DNA of 64,000 bases from Pardosa pseudoannulata. Taxonomy: Eukaryota > Arthropoda > Arachnida > Araneae > Lycosidae. The notes below the pieces were generated by a model. That model was not told the origin of the DNA and did not search any database. It saw only the letters and a list, made by a program, of their open reading frames with translations. The translations under genes were made by a program, and so were the position numbers. The stretch is from the NCBI GenBank assembly GCA_032207245.1, contig CM063506.1, positions 38,629,842 to 38,693,841 on the forward strand, in the 5' to 3' direction. Position 1 is the stretch's first letter. Every line of letters begins with the position of its first letter. Of the stretch, positions 21,606-30,949 are shown in pieces.

Positions 21606-24230
21606 CAGTGATTCTCAACCTGTGGGGCGCGCCCCCCTAGGGGGGCGCGAGCACACTAATGGGGGGGCGCGAGCATATCCAAGAGAAAATGTTATTTAAA
21701 AAAATTGATTAAGTGACTGAAAGGAAAGAACACACACACACACATACAAAACAAAATACATTTCGACATATTTAATAATTAACTTATTAAATTAAAACAA
21801 CTTACTAAATTAAAAACAAATTTAATAATTATTAGTGACTTCCTTGGGCCTGTCTTTCAGAGCAAAGTTTTTCGAAGGAGGGTTTAATATTAGAAATAGA
21901 CACTCTCAGTTCTTTTTCTATATTTAGCTGAGATCTATATTTTGTCTTCAAAGAAGCCACCGCAGAAAATCCAGTTTCACAAAGGTAAGATGTTGAAAAT
22001 GGTAGTAGAATGCGAAATGCCCTTGTTTTTAGTGCAGAAAACTCATCATCCACTCCTGCCCAAAATTCAAAGAGTGATTTATTACTAAATTGTCTTTTGG
22101 TTTCGCCGCTTGCCGTGAAGTCTATGAAGGTTTCTTCCTCTTCAATTGAGAGTCCTTCGGGAGTATTTTGAAATGGATCCCTCACCCACTTGTAACTTGA
22201 TATCAGTTTGTCGTCAGCAAGAAAGTACTTTTTAAAATTCTTTGCTAGCATTGCTAAATGATTTTCAATGGTTGCAAAAACAACTTTTACATGTTGTTCT
22301 TCAGCCTTGTAAGTTTTAATACAATCATTCAAATTTGCAAACATTGTTAAGTTTTCTTGCTTTAAATTTCTGCTCCACAATTCCAATTTCCTACAAAAAG
22401 CATTAACTTTATCACTCGTATCCAATATATGTGTATTTGCTCCTTGCAGATGAAGATTCAAGTTATTTAATTTCTCGAATATGTCGACCATGTAGCTCAA
22501 TTTCATCACAAATAAACTATCGCGAAAATTCTCAGCTTCCGGTCTGTTTTCCTCTTCTAGGAAAACGGCGATTTCTTCTTTTAATTCATAAACACGTTGC
22601 AAAAATTTCCCTCGTGATAACCATCTTGCCTCGCAATAAAATAGTAACGCTGAATGTACTGCACCCATGTCTTTACAAAGTGCGGAAAAGATTCTTGATT
22701 TCAGGGGTCTCATTTTTATATAATTTACTACGGTTACAACCGTAGTTAACACAATATTCAAACCAGGACTCATTTCTTTGGAAGCCAAAGCTTCTCTGTG
22801 GATCATGCAATGTGTCCAGACGCACTGTGGCGATTTTTGTTTCACAAGTGCTTGAATACTTTGGAATCTTCCGGACATAGAACGAGCACCATCGGTGCAT
22901 ATTCCGACGCAATTTTTCCATTCTATGTTTGCCTCGTTCATAAAATCATTTAAGATAGCAAATAATGCGAGTGCTGTTGCTTTGAGTTCTATTGGTTTGC
23001 AGAAAAGTAATTCTTCTACTACTGACAAATCATCACAAAATCTAACATAGGCAATGAAATGAGCATCTTTATTACTATCTGTTGCCTCATCGAGTTGTAT
23101 TGAAAACAATTTGTCACGCAACTTCGACAAAAGCTGACACTCTACATCTTCAGCTATATCAGCAATTCGACGGGCAACAGTATCATTTGAAACAGGTATA
23201 GACTGCAATTGTTTTGCAAAATTATCTCCAAACATAATTTCTACAATCTCAATTGCGGCTGGCAAAATAAGCTCTTCACCAATGGTGTGAGGCTTTTTAC
23301 ATCTGGCTATTTTATATGAAAGTTTGTAAGAGGCAATTAAAGCTTTTTCATTCACAGACAAAGTTTTTTTAAACAATGATTTTTGCTTTTCATATGATTT
23401 TAATTTTAATTCGAAGAATTCTCTGGGTTTGTTTACGTACTCACTATGAAGCGTTTCCAAATGTCGTTTAAGTTTATTAGGTTTCATGCTGTCTGCCGCC
23501 AACATTTTTGAGCAAATGATACACAGGGGCCTTTCTTCTTCATTTACTTCAGTACTAGTGAACCCAAAATTTAAGTATTCTTGAGAATATTTTCTTGATT
23601 TTATTTTCGGAACCACGCTCGTCTGTGTACTTGTTGATGCTTGTCTATCGTCTAATGCTCGCTTACGCCCGCTTAAAAATTTATCCATGATTCTGCATAA
23701 GTCTGCTGCCGTGAATATTTAATACCGTGAATTGCAATTACACGAAAATATATATAACATACACATTAAGAATAGATTCAATAGCGATAAGAAGGATCGA
23801 CTCGAATGAGATTGTCTGGAATTGAAATTGGCGTCATAGAACTTTCTCCTTCTCCCTATGAGAAAACATTTGTTCACATCTGCGCACGCTCCTAACTTAA
23901 CTTTTAAGCTGACCAGACAAATTCCAGACAAATCGAAACTTCTCGCGAAACCGTGAGAATGCCCGACATGGCGGGACGCAAGAGCAATAAAAAGGCATAG
24001 GATTATTGTTTTTTTCAATGCTGAGTATCAGTGTTGCAAAATGTCAATAAATTTCCGTATTCTTGGTAATTTGCAAAGTTTAAAATTAAGGTTGTAGTGC
24101 AGGTTTAGCGCCATAATGCTCAAAATACATTATTATTGTATACATTTTATTGTACGCGGTGGGGAGGGGGGCGCGATGAAAATTATGATTGAAAATTGGG
24201 CCGTGAATACTAAAAGGTTGAGAAACACTG
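21606..24230 (-). mobile_element. Complete hAT element (possibly active recently)
   Basis: Terminal inverted repeats CAGTGATTCTCAACCT (left) and CAGTGTTTCTCAACCT (right, reverse complement) enclose 2,625 bp. TTAAAG directly flanks both ends (21600-21605, 24231-24236), within a GTTAAAGM context that could be an 8-bp duplication with one difference. Near the ends the motif GGGGGCGCGA recurs (21638-21680 twice, 24166-24175 once), a candidate transposase-binding site. One uninterrupted transposase gene lies inside on the minus strand. Intact ends and gene in a window where other elements are broken mark it as the youngest autonomous element here. Confidence 0.95.
21832..23688 (-). CDS. hAT transposase, BED-finger / SCAND3-ZBED-like, intact
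   Basis: A 618-residue open frame without stops or shifts. Residues 1-30 are basic and Ser/Thr-rich. A C2H2-type BED finger follows: C56-x2-C59-x16-H76-x4-H81. The RNase-H-like catalytic domain shows D200 (in FSIQLDEATD), D266 (in CVGICTDGARSMSGR) and E571 (in YLCETGFSA), with the conserved CVWTHCMIHREAL and CEARWLSRGKFLQ blocks between, and ends in the hAT dimerisation region (LLPFSTSYLCETGFSAVAS). These are the residues needed for cut-and-paste transposition in the nucleus. The start at 23688 is the first ATG, with A at -3 and G at +4. It lies inside matching terminal repeats, so it is a transposon gene and not a domesticated host gene, although relatives have been domesticated in animals. 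No clear AATAAA follows the stop. Confidence 0.95.
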   Translation of the reverse strand: MDKFLSGRKRALDDRQASTSTQTSVVPKIKSRKYSQEYLNFGFTSTEVNEEERPLCIICSKMLAADSMKPNKLKRHLETLHSEYVNKPREFFELKLKSYEKQKSLFKKTLSVNEKALIASYKLSYKIARCKKPHTIGEELILPAAIEIVEIMFGDNFAKQLQSIPVSNDTVARRIADIAEDVECQLLSKLRDKLFSIQLDEATDSNKDAHFIAYVRFCDDLSVVEELLFCKPIELKATALALFAILNDFMNEANIEWKNCVGICTDGARSMSGRFQSIQALVKQKSPQCVWTHCMIHREALASKEMSPGLNIVLTTVVTVVNYIKMRPLKSRIFSALCKDMGAVHSALLFYCEARWLSRGKFLQRVYELKEEIAVFLEEENRPEAENFRDSLFVMKLSYMVDIFEKLNNLNLHLQGANTHILDTSDKVNAFCRKLELWSRNLKQENLTMFANLNDCIKTYKAEEQHVKVVFATIENHLAMLAKNFKKYFLADDKLISSYKWVRDPFQNTPEGLSIEEEETFIDFTASGETKRQFSNKSLFEFWAGVDDEFSALKTRAFRILLPFSTSYLCETGFSAVASLKTKYRSQLNIEKELRVSISNIKPSFEKLCSERQAQGSH

Positions 24231-24384
24231 TTAAAGAACGTTCCAAAAACTGTATATCAGCGGATGTCAAGTACAGGCGATTGCTTACAACGAGCTCTGT
24301 TTTGTTCTCTTTTAGAACCAGTAAACGTTTGTATAATAGACTGCACAATCTAATTTAGTCCATTAATTATAGCAGAAATTTCAT

Positions 24385-24590
24385 CGCATGAATTTCATTT
24401 TTAAGATTATTTTTAAGTTTTAAGATTAGTTTTCAATTAGAAACATTATTTTTTTACCTTACAACCCATCTTTGATATAAACTTTTCATGGTATGAATTT
24501 CATTTTTTTTAAGTTTTAAGATTAGTTTTCAATTAGAAACATTATTTTTTTTACCTTACGACCCATCTTTGATATAAACTTTTCCGATTG
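24385..24590. repeat. ~100-bp tandem duplication
   Basis: atgaatttcatttttaag, gattagttttcaattagaaa, ttttaccttacracccatc and tttgatataaacttttc occur twice in a row with a few differences. No gene. Confidence 0.85.
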
Positions 24591-25984
24591 AAAAAAAAAT
24601 TTTAAAATCATTTTCATAACAAGATCAAAGACATTAGCATTTATAGAAAATAGGAGTAACCAACTCACAAAACACTGTCTAAAATGTGTATTTCTTTTAG
24701 TGCACGAGTTTTTAACTTTGATAAAATAAGTGCTTTAGTCGATCTGAAACAGCTTTCCCATCAAACTGATGACCTTTTTTAGGATATCAGAAACACAATT
24801 ATACTGTCAAGAAGAATATAGTAAGCATATAAAGTAAGCAATACAAAAAAGAACCAACCTAGCCTTATTAGATGATTTTTTATGACTGGGACCTTGGGAT
24901 ATTATGACTTTTGGATCTCATATGAGGCAAAACCTTACAGAGTGAAATGTAGATGAAAATTCAAAAATGATGTTTCATAAATGTAAAAATAAGTAAGACT
25001 AGAGACATTTATTCTAAACCCCCAAGGATCTTCCCCTTCAATGCTAAAAAGAAAATTTCCTGGTACTTAAAGCAACATGCTTCCGCATTTTTCCTTCTGG
25101 TAAGTGACTATTCTGTTTAGCTTCGAAGAGAAGCTTGAGGCTTCTAAACAACTATTAGCTCTCTTATTTTTTTTTCATTTGTGCGTTATCAAAGTTAACT
25201 TATTTATTTATTTTTTTTTGGAAAAATCTAACAAAGCATATGGAGGCCCTGTTTCCGTTTTAAATTTCAAAGCTAATGCTTTTTCCCTTTTTTATATCGA
25301 CCTTATAACTTTTCATATTTTTCTTCTTATTCCAAAGACTGTCATTTCAATTTTCTCGTTTTGTAGGCTATAATATTATCTTGACATGATTTCTAATTAC
25401 ACAGATTGCACGAATGAGAGTTTTAGATCTTTTATATCTTGGTTATATGTTAAACTTTAAGATTATTTTGACTTTTGATAATGACACAGGTCTTATAAGA
25501 TGTTCTCTTGTTTATCTTTGAATGATATAAATTAATCTGAAGAATTGAACATAGCAGGTTTAAGTGGATTATGAAATGGAGGTATGAATATTAACGAGAA
25601 TGTCGGTAAAGATAAGTTCGTCCAAAACACACAATTTGTCTTGCAAATAGAAAAAAATATCGTGTCTCCTTGGATGATCTCACGAACTTTACGTGATATG
25701 AACATCAAATTACTCTTGATTATGCTTCCGAGTACATTGGAGCTCATGGTTTTTGTTATTTGTGATTCTTGAAACAACCATACAGACTCTAATCTTTTAG
25801 TACCTTAAGCCCTGAGAAAAGAATTTTGCTAATTAAATTCTTTGTGGAAGGACTATCACGTCATTTTCAATAATTTAGTTTAGTGATAAAAATTTGTGCT
25901 TAAACAAGTTATTTTAACTTTATTTCTTCTGGAATTTTAACCTTCATTGCATCATGCTTTATTCTCTTTATATTGCAAGTAATG
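24591..25984. other. 1.4 kb AT-rich stretch without recognised feature
   Basis: Open frames of 60-90 codons occur on both strands (for example 25104-25373 and 25532-25777) but overlap each other and show no family motif. I see no tandem repeat, inverted repeat or RNA gene. Confidence 0.5.
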
Positions 25985-27478
25985 CACTGGTGGATAAAGA
26001 GATGGAAAGCATTTTCGCACATTTCTCTAAAAATACCACACAAAACCTGGATTGCCATATATTGTCACTGTAGCGCTATTGGCCCTGAGATAAGCTTACG
26101 TATTCTTGTGGGAGTTGCTAAGCCAGCAGGAGGTATAAAAGTCCGCATCGAGCTGTTCATCTCATTCCACTCTTCAACACAGTTGCAGATTTTAGTGCAT
26201 TTTTTTTAATAATTGAGTTGTTTCTTGCTGGTTTTTAAGTGCAATGAGTAAACATCATCGTTTAGATGAGGGTATGAGGTGGAGAATTGTGGGTAGACTT
26301 GAGGCAGGCCAGTCCCAAGCTCAGGTTGCTAGAGAATTGCATATAACACCAAGCTTCATTTCTAATTTGTGGAGTCAATTTAAAACTAGTGGGACAGTAT
26401 GCAGTCGACCAGGACAAGGTCGCCCGAGGGCTTCAACGGCCAATGATGACCGGTATTTGTTCGTTTCAGCTAAGCGCCAGAGGACGGCTACAGCCACTCA
26501 ATTGTCTAAGGACCTGGAGGCTGCTACAGGAACATCAATTTCAAGTAACACAGTTTCCAGAAGACTCCATGAAAGAGGGCTGTATACCAGGAAGCCCGCT
26601 ATTTGCATCCCACTCACTCCTTCCCACAAAAGAGCGAGTGCAGAATGGAGCAGACAACATCAGAATTGGACACAGCTTCAATGGGCTAATGTTCTCTTCA
26701 CCGATGAGTCCAGATTCAGTCTAGACCTGATTCTGAACTATTATTGATATGGAGGGAATCTGGAACCCGATACCATCCAGCAACATTATCGAAAGACCAT
26801 TATGCTGGTGGTGACTCATGTTTGGGCAGGGATCATGCAAGATACCCGACTCCATGTGTTTGACAAAGGTTCCGTGAGTGCCCAGAGGTACAGGCAGGAG
26901 GTCCTAGAGCCCTATGTGCGTCTTTTCAGGGCGCTGTTGGCCCTTAATTCATTTTTATGCGACAATGCGCGACACATAGGTCTTTTGGTTGATGAGTATC
27001 TGGAAATCGAGGACATTCAAGAATGGATTGGCCAGCTAAATCCCTTGATCTGAATCCTATTGAACATGCTTGGGAGAGATATTGCGATGCGCCACTTTCC
27101 CCATAACCATTCTAGACTTAAAAAAATGCTCTGGTGCAAGAATTGGAGGGTCTTTCACAACCAATCCTTAACTCCTTTATTAACAGCATGCATACTCGTT
27201 GTGCATGCTGTCTGTCTGTCAGGGGTGACCATACACCATACTAGAGGCAACACACACTGTACAAGGCTCACTTTTATTGTCATCTTTTATCCTTACGTTC
27301 ATACTACATTGGATTTATTGGCAATAGGTCTTTCCAGTGAATGCACTTTCATTTTTGTTTTGCATACTTTATTATCATGGAATAAGCTATATCCATACCA
27401 AATTTCTTTTATTTAAATTCAGTATTTTTTGAGATATTTGGGAAAATGTCTTCCATCTCTTAATTTTGTCCACCAGTG
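25985..27478 (+). mobile_element. Tc1-like element with both inverted repeats
   Basis: Left end CACTGGTGGATAAAGAGATG and right end (reverse complement) CACTGGTGGACAAAATTAAG...AGAGATGGAAG form terminal repeats of about 50 bp that continue through ATTTTCSCAMATWTCTC. TA follows the right end (27479-27480); the left neighbour is TG, so the expected TA duplication is mutated on that side. The 1.49-kb size fits a full-length Tc1-type element with one broken transposase gene. Confidence 0.9.
26244..27244 (+). pseudogene. Tc1-type transposase, frameshifted
   Basis: The first 167 codons are open from ATG 26244. A helix-turn-helix (GQSQAQVARELHITPSFISN), an AT-hook-like GQGRPRAST, a second HTH (TATQLSKDLEAATGTSISSN) and the first catalytic aspartate in NVLFTDESRFS are seen. 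A frameshift near 26723 leads to a stop at 26744. Sequence resumes as HVWAGIMQDTRLHVF and then FLCDNARHIGLLVDEYLEIE (second aspartate). A further shift near 27020 gives SLDLNPIEHAWERYCDA with the catalytic glutamate, about 34 residues from the second aspartate (DD34E type). The last part ends at TAG 27242-27244. At least two frameshifts make it inactive. Confidence 0.92.
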
Positions 27479-27479
27479 T

Positions 27480-28338
27480 ATTTCAGCAACATTGATTGAA
27501 TACATAGGAGTATACAATTTCAAGAATTTTTGTACATACTCATTACATTCTTTGAAAAAATACTCAAAAAGTTATTCGTTAATGTGTTAAAAAATCTTTT
27601 AACATCCATTGAAACTTTTATTAAAATGCAAGCTTTTACGGAAAGCAACGTAATCCTTAATTACTAACTGCACATAATTGTAGAGTAAAATTCTCTTCCC
27701 TTACTTTTTGTACCACTTTATATAGATAAAGAAGTACTGATAGGTGTGAAAAGACGGTGAAAATTAAAATAACTATTTTTATAGCAACACTGTGGTCAAA
27801 ATGGCGAAATTACTTTTTGGAAAAATGAACTTTCCTAACAGAACAGAAAATCTAATTTTGTCTTTTTTTTATCACTTAATCTCCTGCTATTAGTGTCGTT
27901 TCATACATGTATTTTACTGGAGGATTTTTCTCAATGTGAAACTTTTTTTGCCTAATGCAACCTAAAAATTTGTTTCCAAAACATGACACTAGGCTTATAC
28001 TTTTACGCCAGTAAATGTACATTCGTGCCGCTATAGCCGTAGTATCTAAAAACGAGAGTTTCGTTTTGGACAGCTATTGCCTCATGCCACATAGTGAACT
28101 TCACTTTGATGTCTGTAGACGCAATGTCTATTATATTGCAATTTTCTATTATTTTACTATTTTGCAATGTCTATTAATGATGGATGGGCATAGGGGGCAA
28201 GGCTTCCGATATAGAGATTGTGTGCATGACGTTAGGTACAGCAAAAATTGCAGCTCAACTTCCTTGTTAGCAAAACATTTGAATTTCCTACAGATTGTAC
28301 TTGTTATTGTTGTTTTAATTTTGTCAATTATCTGATAA
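27480..28338. other. Stretch upstream of the THAP fragment, no gene assigned
   Basis: AT-rich to 27960, then a mixed segment with a 106-codon open frame (28015-28335) of no recognisable family that overlaps a minus-strand frame of similar length. It may be the upstream part of the element that owns the THAP exon, but I see no inverted repeats that would show this. Confidence 0.4.
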
Positions 28339-28507
28339 TGGTAAGAAGCTGTTGTTCGTATGGCTGTACTATGCGTTTCGAAACAGGTGAAAATATTAGA
28401 TTTTATTGCTTTCCTAAAGATACTACATTTTGAATGCTTTGGATAAAAGCTTTGAAAAGGCAAGAGTGGACTCCCAAGTTCTTGTTCGACAATTTGCGGC
28501 AAACATT
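28339..28507 (+). pseudogene. THAP-domain N-terminal fragment
   Basis: Starts MVRSCCSYGC, then FYCFPKD and, after an in-frame TGA (28430-28432), LWIKALKRQEWTPKFLF. This is the beginning of a THAP (C2CH) DNA-binding finger: initial Met-Val, the first Cys pair, the Phe-Pro-Lys motif and the Trp positions are all visible. The Cys-x2-His that completes the finger is absent; the frame runs to SEW followed by gtaata, which could be a splice donor. THAP domains occur in P-element-type transposases and in host transcription factors, so the owner could be either. The TGA makes this copy defective. Confidence 0.7.
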
Positions 28508-29800
28508 TTCAGAATGGTAATAAAACGTTAACTTTACTGTAATGTAATAGATTATATAAAATTATTATGCTCTAAGATTTTTTTTTATTATTACTAATTT
28601 TTTTTTCATATTTCTAATGTATTTTCTATGTTTTGGTGAGAAGTACTGTACCTATAAATGTGATTATTTTTTGTCCTTAAAATGATCAGGTTTTGCGCAT
28701 TTTTATTAGATTTTTATTTGTGTAATAGTTTATTGCGCCGGTTAACATAATCAAAATAGTTATACTTTGATTATGATACTTCATAGTACTATGTAAAGTA
28801 TTTAATTTAAAAATATATGTATACTTTTGTAAGTGCTAAAAAATCTATTTTGAATTACTTGGCCAGTGTCTGTTGTTTCCTTCCCCTTCCCTTAAATGAA
28901 ATTTAGTTTTGTTGTACACGTGCTCCATATCGAAGCTCATAAGATACAACGAGAACAAGTAATGTTTTGCCAGCGTAGCTTTGGTAAAAGCTTTGAAAAG
29001 GCAAAAATGGACTCCAAGTTTTTCTTCGAGAATTTGCGGCAAAGATTTTCAGAAGGTAATAAAATTTTAACCTTAATGTAATGTAATATATATCATAAAA
29101 TTATTATGCTCTAAGAATTTTTTTATTATTACTAAGTTTTTTTTCCTATTTCTAATGTATTTTCTATACTTTCGTGAGAAGTACTGTACCTATAAATGTA
29201 ATTATTTTTTGTCCTTAAAATGATCAGGTTTTGAGCATTTTTATTAGATTTTTATTTATGTAATAGTTTATTGTGCCTGTCAACATAATCAAAGTAGTTA
29301 TACTTTGATTATGATACTTAACAATAGATAGCCCAAGGCAGTCATTTTGACTGTTTTTTTAATTTCAATTAGAAAAACAATTATGAAATATAATGACACA
29401 ATTTCTTAGAATTTGGTGACTTTTTCTATAACATATAAATGGGTTTATGAATAATTGTAGTTACTTCCGCCCTCCTTTATTCTATAATATTAAAAATTAA
29501 TTTTAAACAAATTTTTTTACATACTTGTTATTTTTTCACAATACAGTCATTTTTACTGTTTTTTGGGCAATATAGGTATACAAGAAATCTCGGGCAATCT
29601 AGTGTTAATAGTACTGTATAAAGTGTTTAATTTAAAAATAAATACATAATTTTGTAAGTGCTAAAAAAATTATTTTGAATTACTTAGCAAGTTTCTGATG
29701 TTTGCTTCCCCTTCCCTTAAACAAAATTGTGTTTTATTGTATACGTATCCATATCGAATCTCATAAGATACAATGAAAACAAGCAATGTTTTGCCAAAGT
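28440..29800. repeat. ~541-bp tandem duplication covering the THAP 3' part
   Basis: ggataaaagctttgaaaagg at about 28440 recurs as ggtaaaagctttgaaaagg at about 28982, and both are followed by the same sequence down to gcaatgttttgccaa (28958-28984 and about 29780-29800). Landmarks include attattatgctctaag, cttccccttccctta and cataagatacaa. The second copy is lengthened by a MITE at 29322-29604. The second copy of the exon piece reads KSFEKAKMDSKFFFENLRQR. Confidence 0.85.
29322..29604. mobile_element. TTAA-flanked MITE (piggyBac-type)
   Basis: A 283-bp insertion in the second copy of the THAP-region duplication. It is flanked by TTAA at 29318-29321 and 29605-29608, with ends CAATAGATAGCCCAAG and (reverse complement) CACTAGATTGCCCGAG. 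A further internal pair, CAGTCATTTTGACTG on the left and CAGTAAAAATGACTG on the right, adds a palindromic subterminal motif. The sister copy reads gatacttcatagtac without interruption. No coding capacity. Confidence 0.9.
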
Positions 29801-29949
29801 TGAGTTGTAGTCAGCACTCGTATTTGTTTACAAACATGCACTTTCTCTATAGTGCATCTAGACCAAGCACAGTCTATTTTTTTCTTGGTTTTTTTTTTAA
29901 GTGGCGATTCCATTCGTGACCAATTTTTTACCCTAAGAATTCCTCTCTA

Positions 29950-30235
29950 TAAATAATATGGTTTCATTACTACACTGTCCCTCCTCGCATCGGGTGCCGA
30001 CTATTAACGTCCGGCGAAGGTCATCCCTCTTCTCAACTCCGGTTATTGAAACTGATGGGCCCATCTCGGGGTGGTGCCATAATTACCGCTTTACCTGCCT
30101 AGATTACCCGGTGGAGGCGAGAAATCCGCGACGGCCAATCAAATGCCACAACATGGCCCCGGGGCACACCCGTGAATTTTTTTTTTCCCTTTCCTCCATC
30201 GTGCAACCGCGGGATTCAGACATCTGTTGATTTGG
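29950..30235. other. Isolated GC-rich block
   Basis: Within very AT-rich surroundings, about 280 bp from 29958 to 30235 are rich in G, C and CpG (for example gtccggcgaagg, ccggtggaggcgag, ggccccggggcac). TATAAATA lies at its left edge (about 29948) and ggccaatca, a CCAAT-type motif, near 30134. A plus-strand frame of 90 codons spans it (29958-30230) but shows no family, and open frames arise easily in GC-rich DNA. Candidates: promoter or 5' exon of an unseen gene, or a fragment of a GC-rich element. Confidence 0.35.
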
Positions 30236-30660
30236 TTCTTGGTAATTTTTTCTTCTATCTTTTGTGTTCAATTTTTATAGGGTTGCTGCTTCCATGGGGG
30301 GAAGACAGATTTTTTTTCTATTGAGATGAGCTTGGATTCGAGAAAAGGAAGTGAAACTAATTAACGAGAAAAACAGGGGTTTTGTTATTGGGTAGGTAAC
30401 AAGGGTTGGGGAGCCAATTTGGTGAGACTGGATCTACTGTGTTCTCCTTCGCGTACTGAAATGGAAAGTTATGAATTCGTTTGTTGTTTGCGACTTCTTT
30501 TTTTCTTGGTATATCTTCCGGCATTGTGGGATTGCATGGAAACGCAAGCTTTAATTACAATGTTCAATGTAATACCGTTGGCTTTTTTGAGATATGAATG
30601 AGATGCGAAATTTTTTTTACTTGATAGCACTATCACTGTGAATAAAATCTTGGTAATAGG
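30236..30660. other. Spacer after GC-rich block, no gene
   Basis: About 420 bp with a 60-codon plus-strand frame (30419-30601) that resembles no known protein. If the GC-rich block is a promoter, this would be transcribed leader or first intron; nothing in it tests that. Confidence 0.35.
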
Positions 30661-30663
30661 CAG

Positions 30664-30735
30664 GGCCTGATTTAAGGTTTGGAATTCGGGGCACTGGCTC
30701 GGGCCCCCACTTTAGGAGGCACCAAATTTTAAAAA
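30664..30735. mobile_element. End of a CAGGGCC-type repeat element
   Basis: CAGGGCCTGATTTAAGG followed by ggggcactggctcgggcccc matches the ends of the element at 47430-48550, which starts CAGGGACCGACTT and, on its other end, CAGGGCCTGATTTCC. Only this end is recognisable here; the other end was not found. Confidence 0.6.
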
Positions 30736-30949
30736 GTGCACATTAATTTTTTTGGTACATCTCAGAATTTGCTCATGTTTTCTGGCACATGAATTTTCTT
30801 TTGTTAATGACAACCTGGAGTGTGTATGTTGGTGGGCTTCAAAAGTCAGTAAATAATTTAATTTAAATAATTAAATTAAATAATTAAATAATTTTATTAA
30901 ATAATTTATTAAATAATTTTAAGCCAAAAGGAAGCTTTTATTTGCTTCA

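Noticed and set aside
22431..22745. 104-codon plus-strand frame inside the hAT gene
   Set aside because: Shadow of the intact 618-codon transposase on the minus strand.
28015..28335. 106-codon frame upstream of the THAP fragment
   Set aside because: Hydrophobic, AT-driven composition, overlaps an equally long minus-strand frame, no recognisable domain.
29958..30230. 90-codon open frame in the GC-rich block as a gene
   Set aside because: Open frames are expected in GC-rich DNA; no family resemblance, and no clear splice sites.
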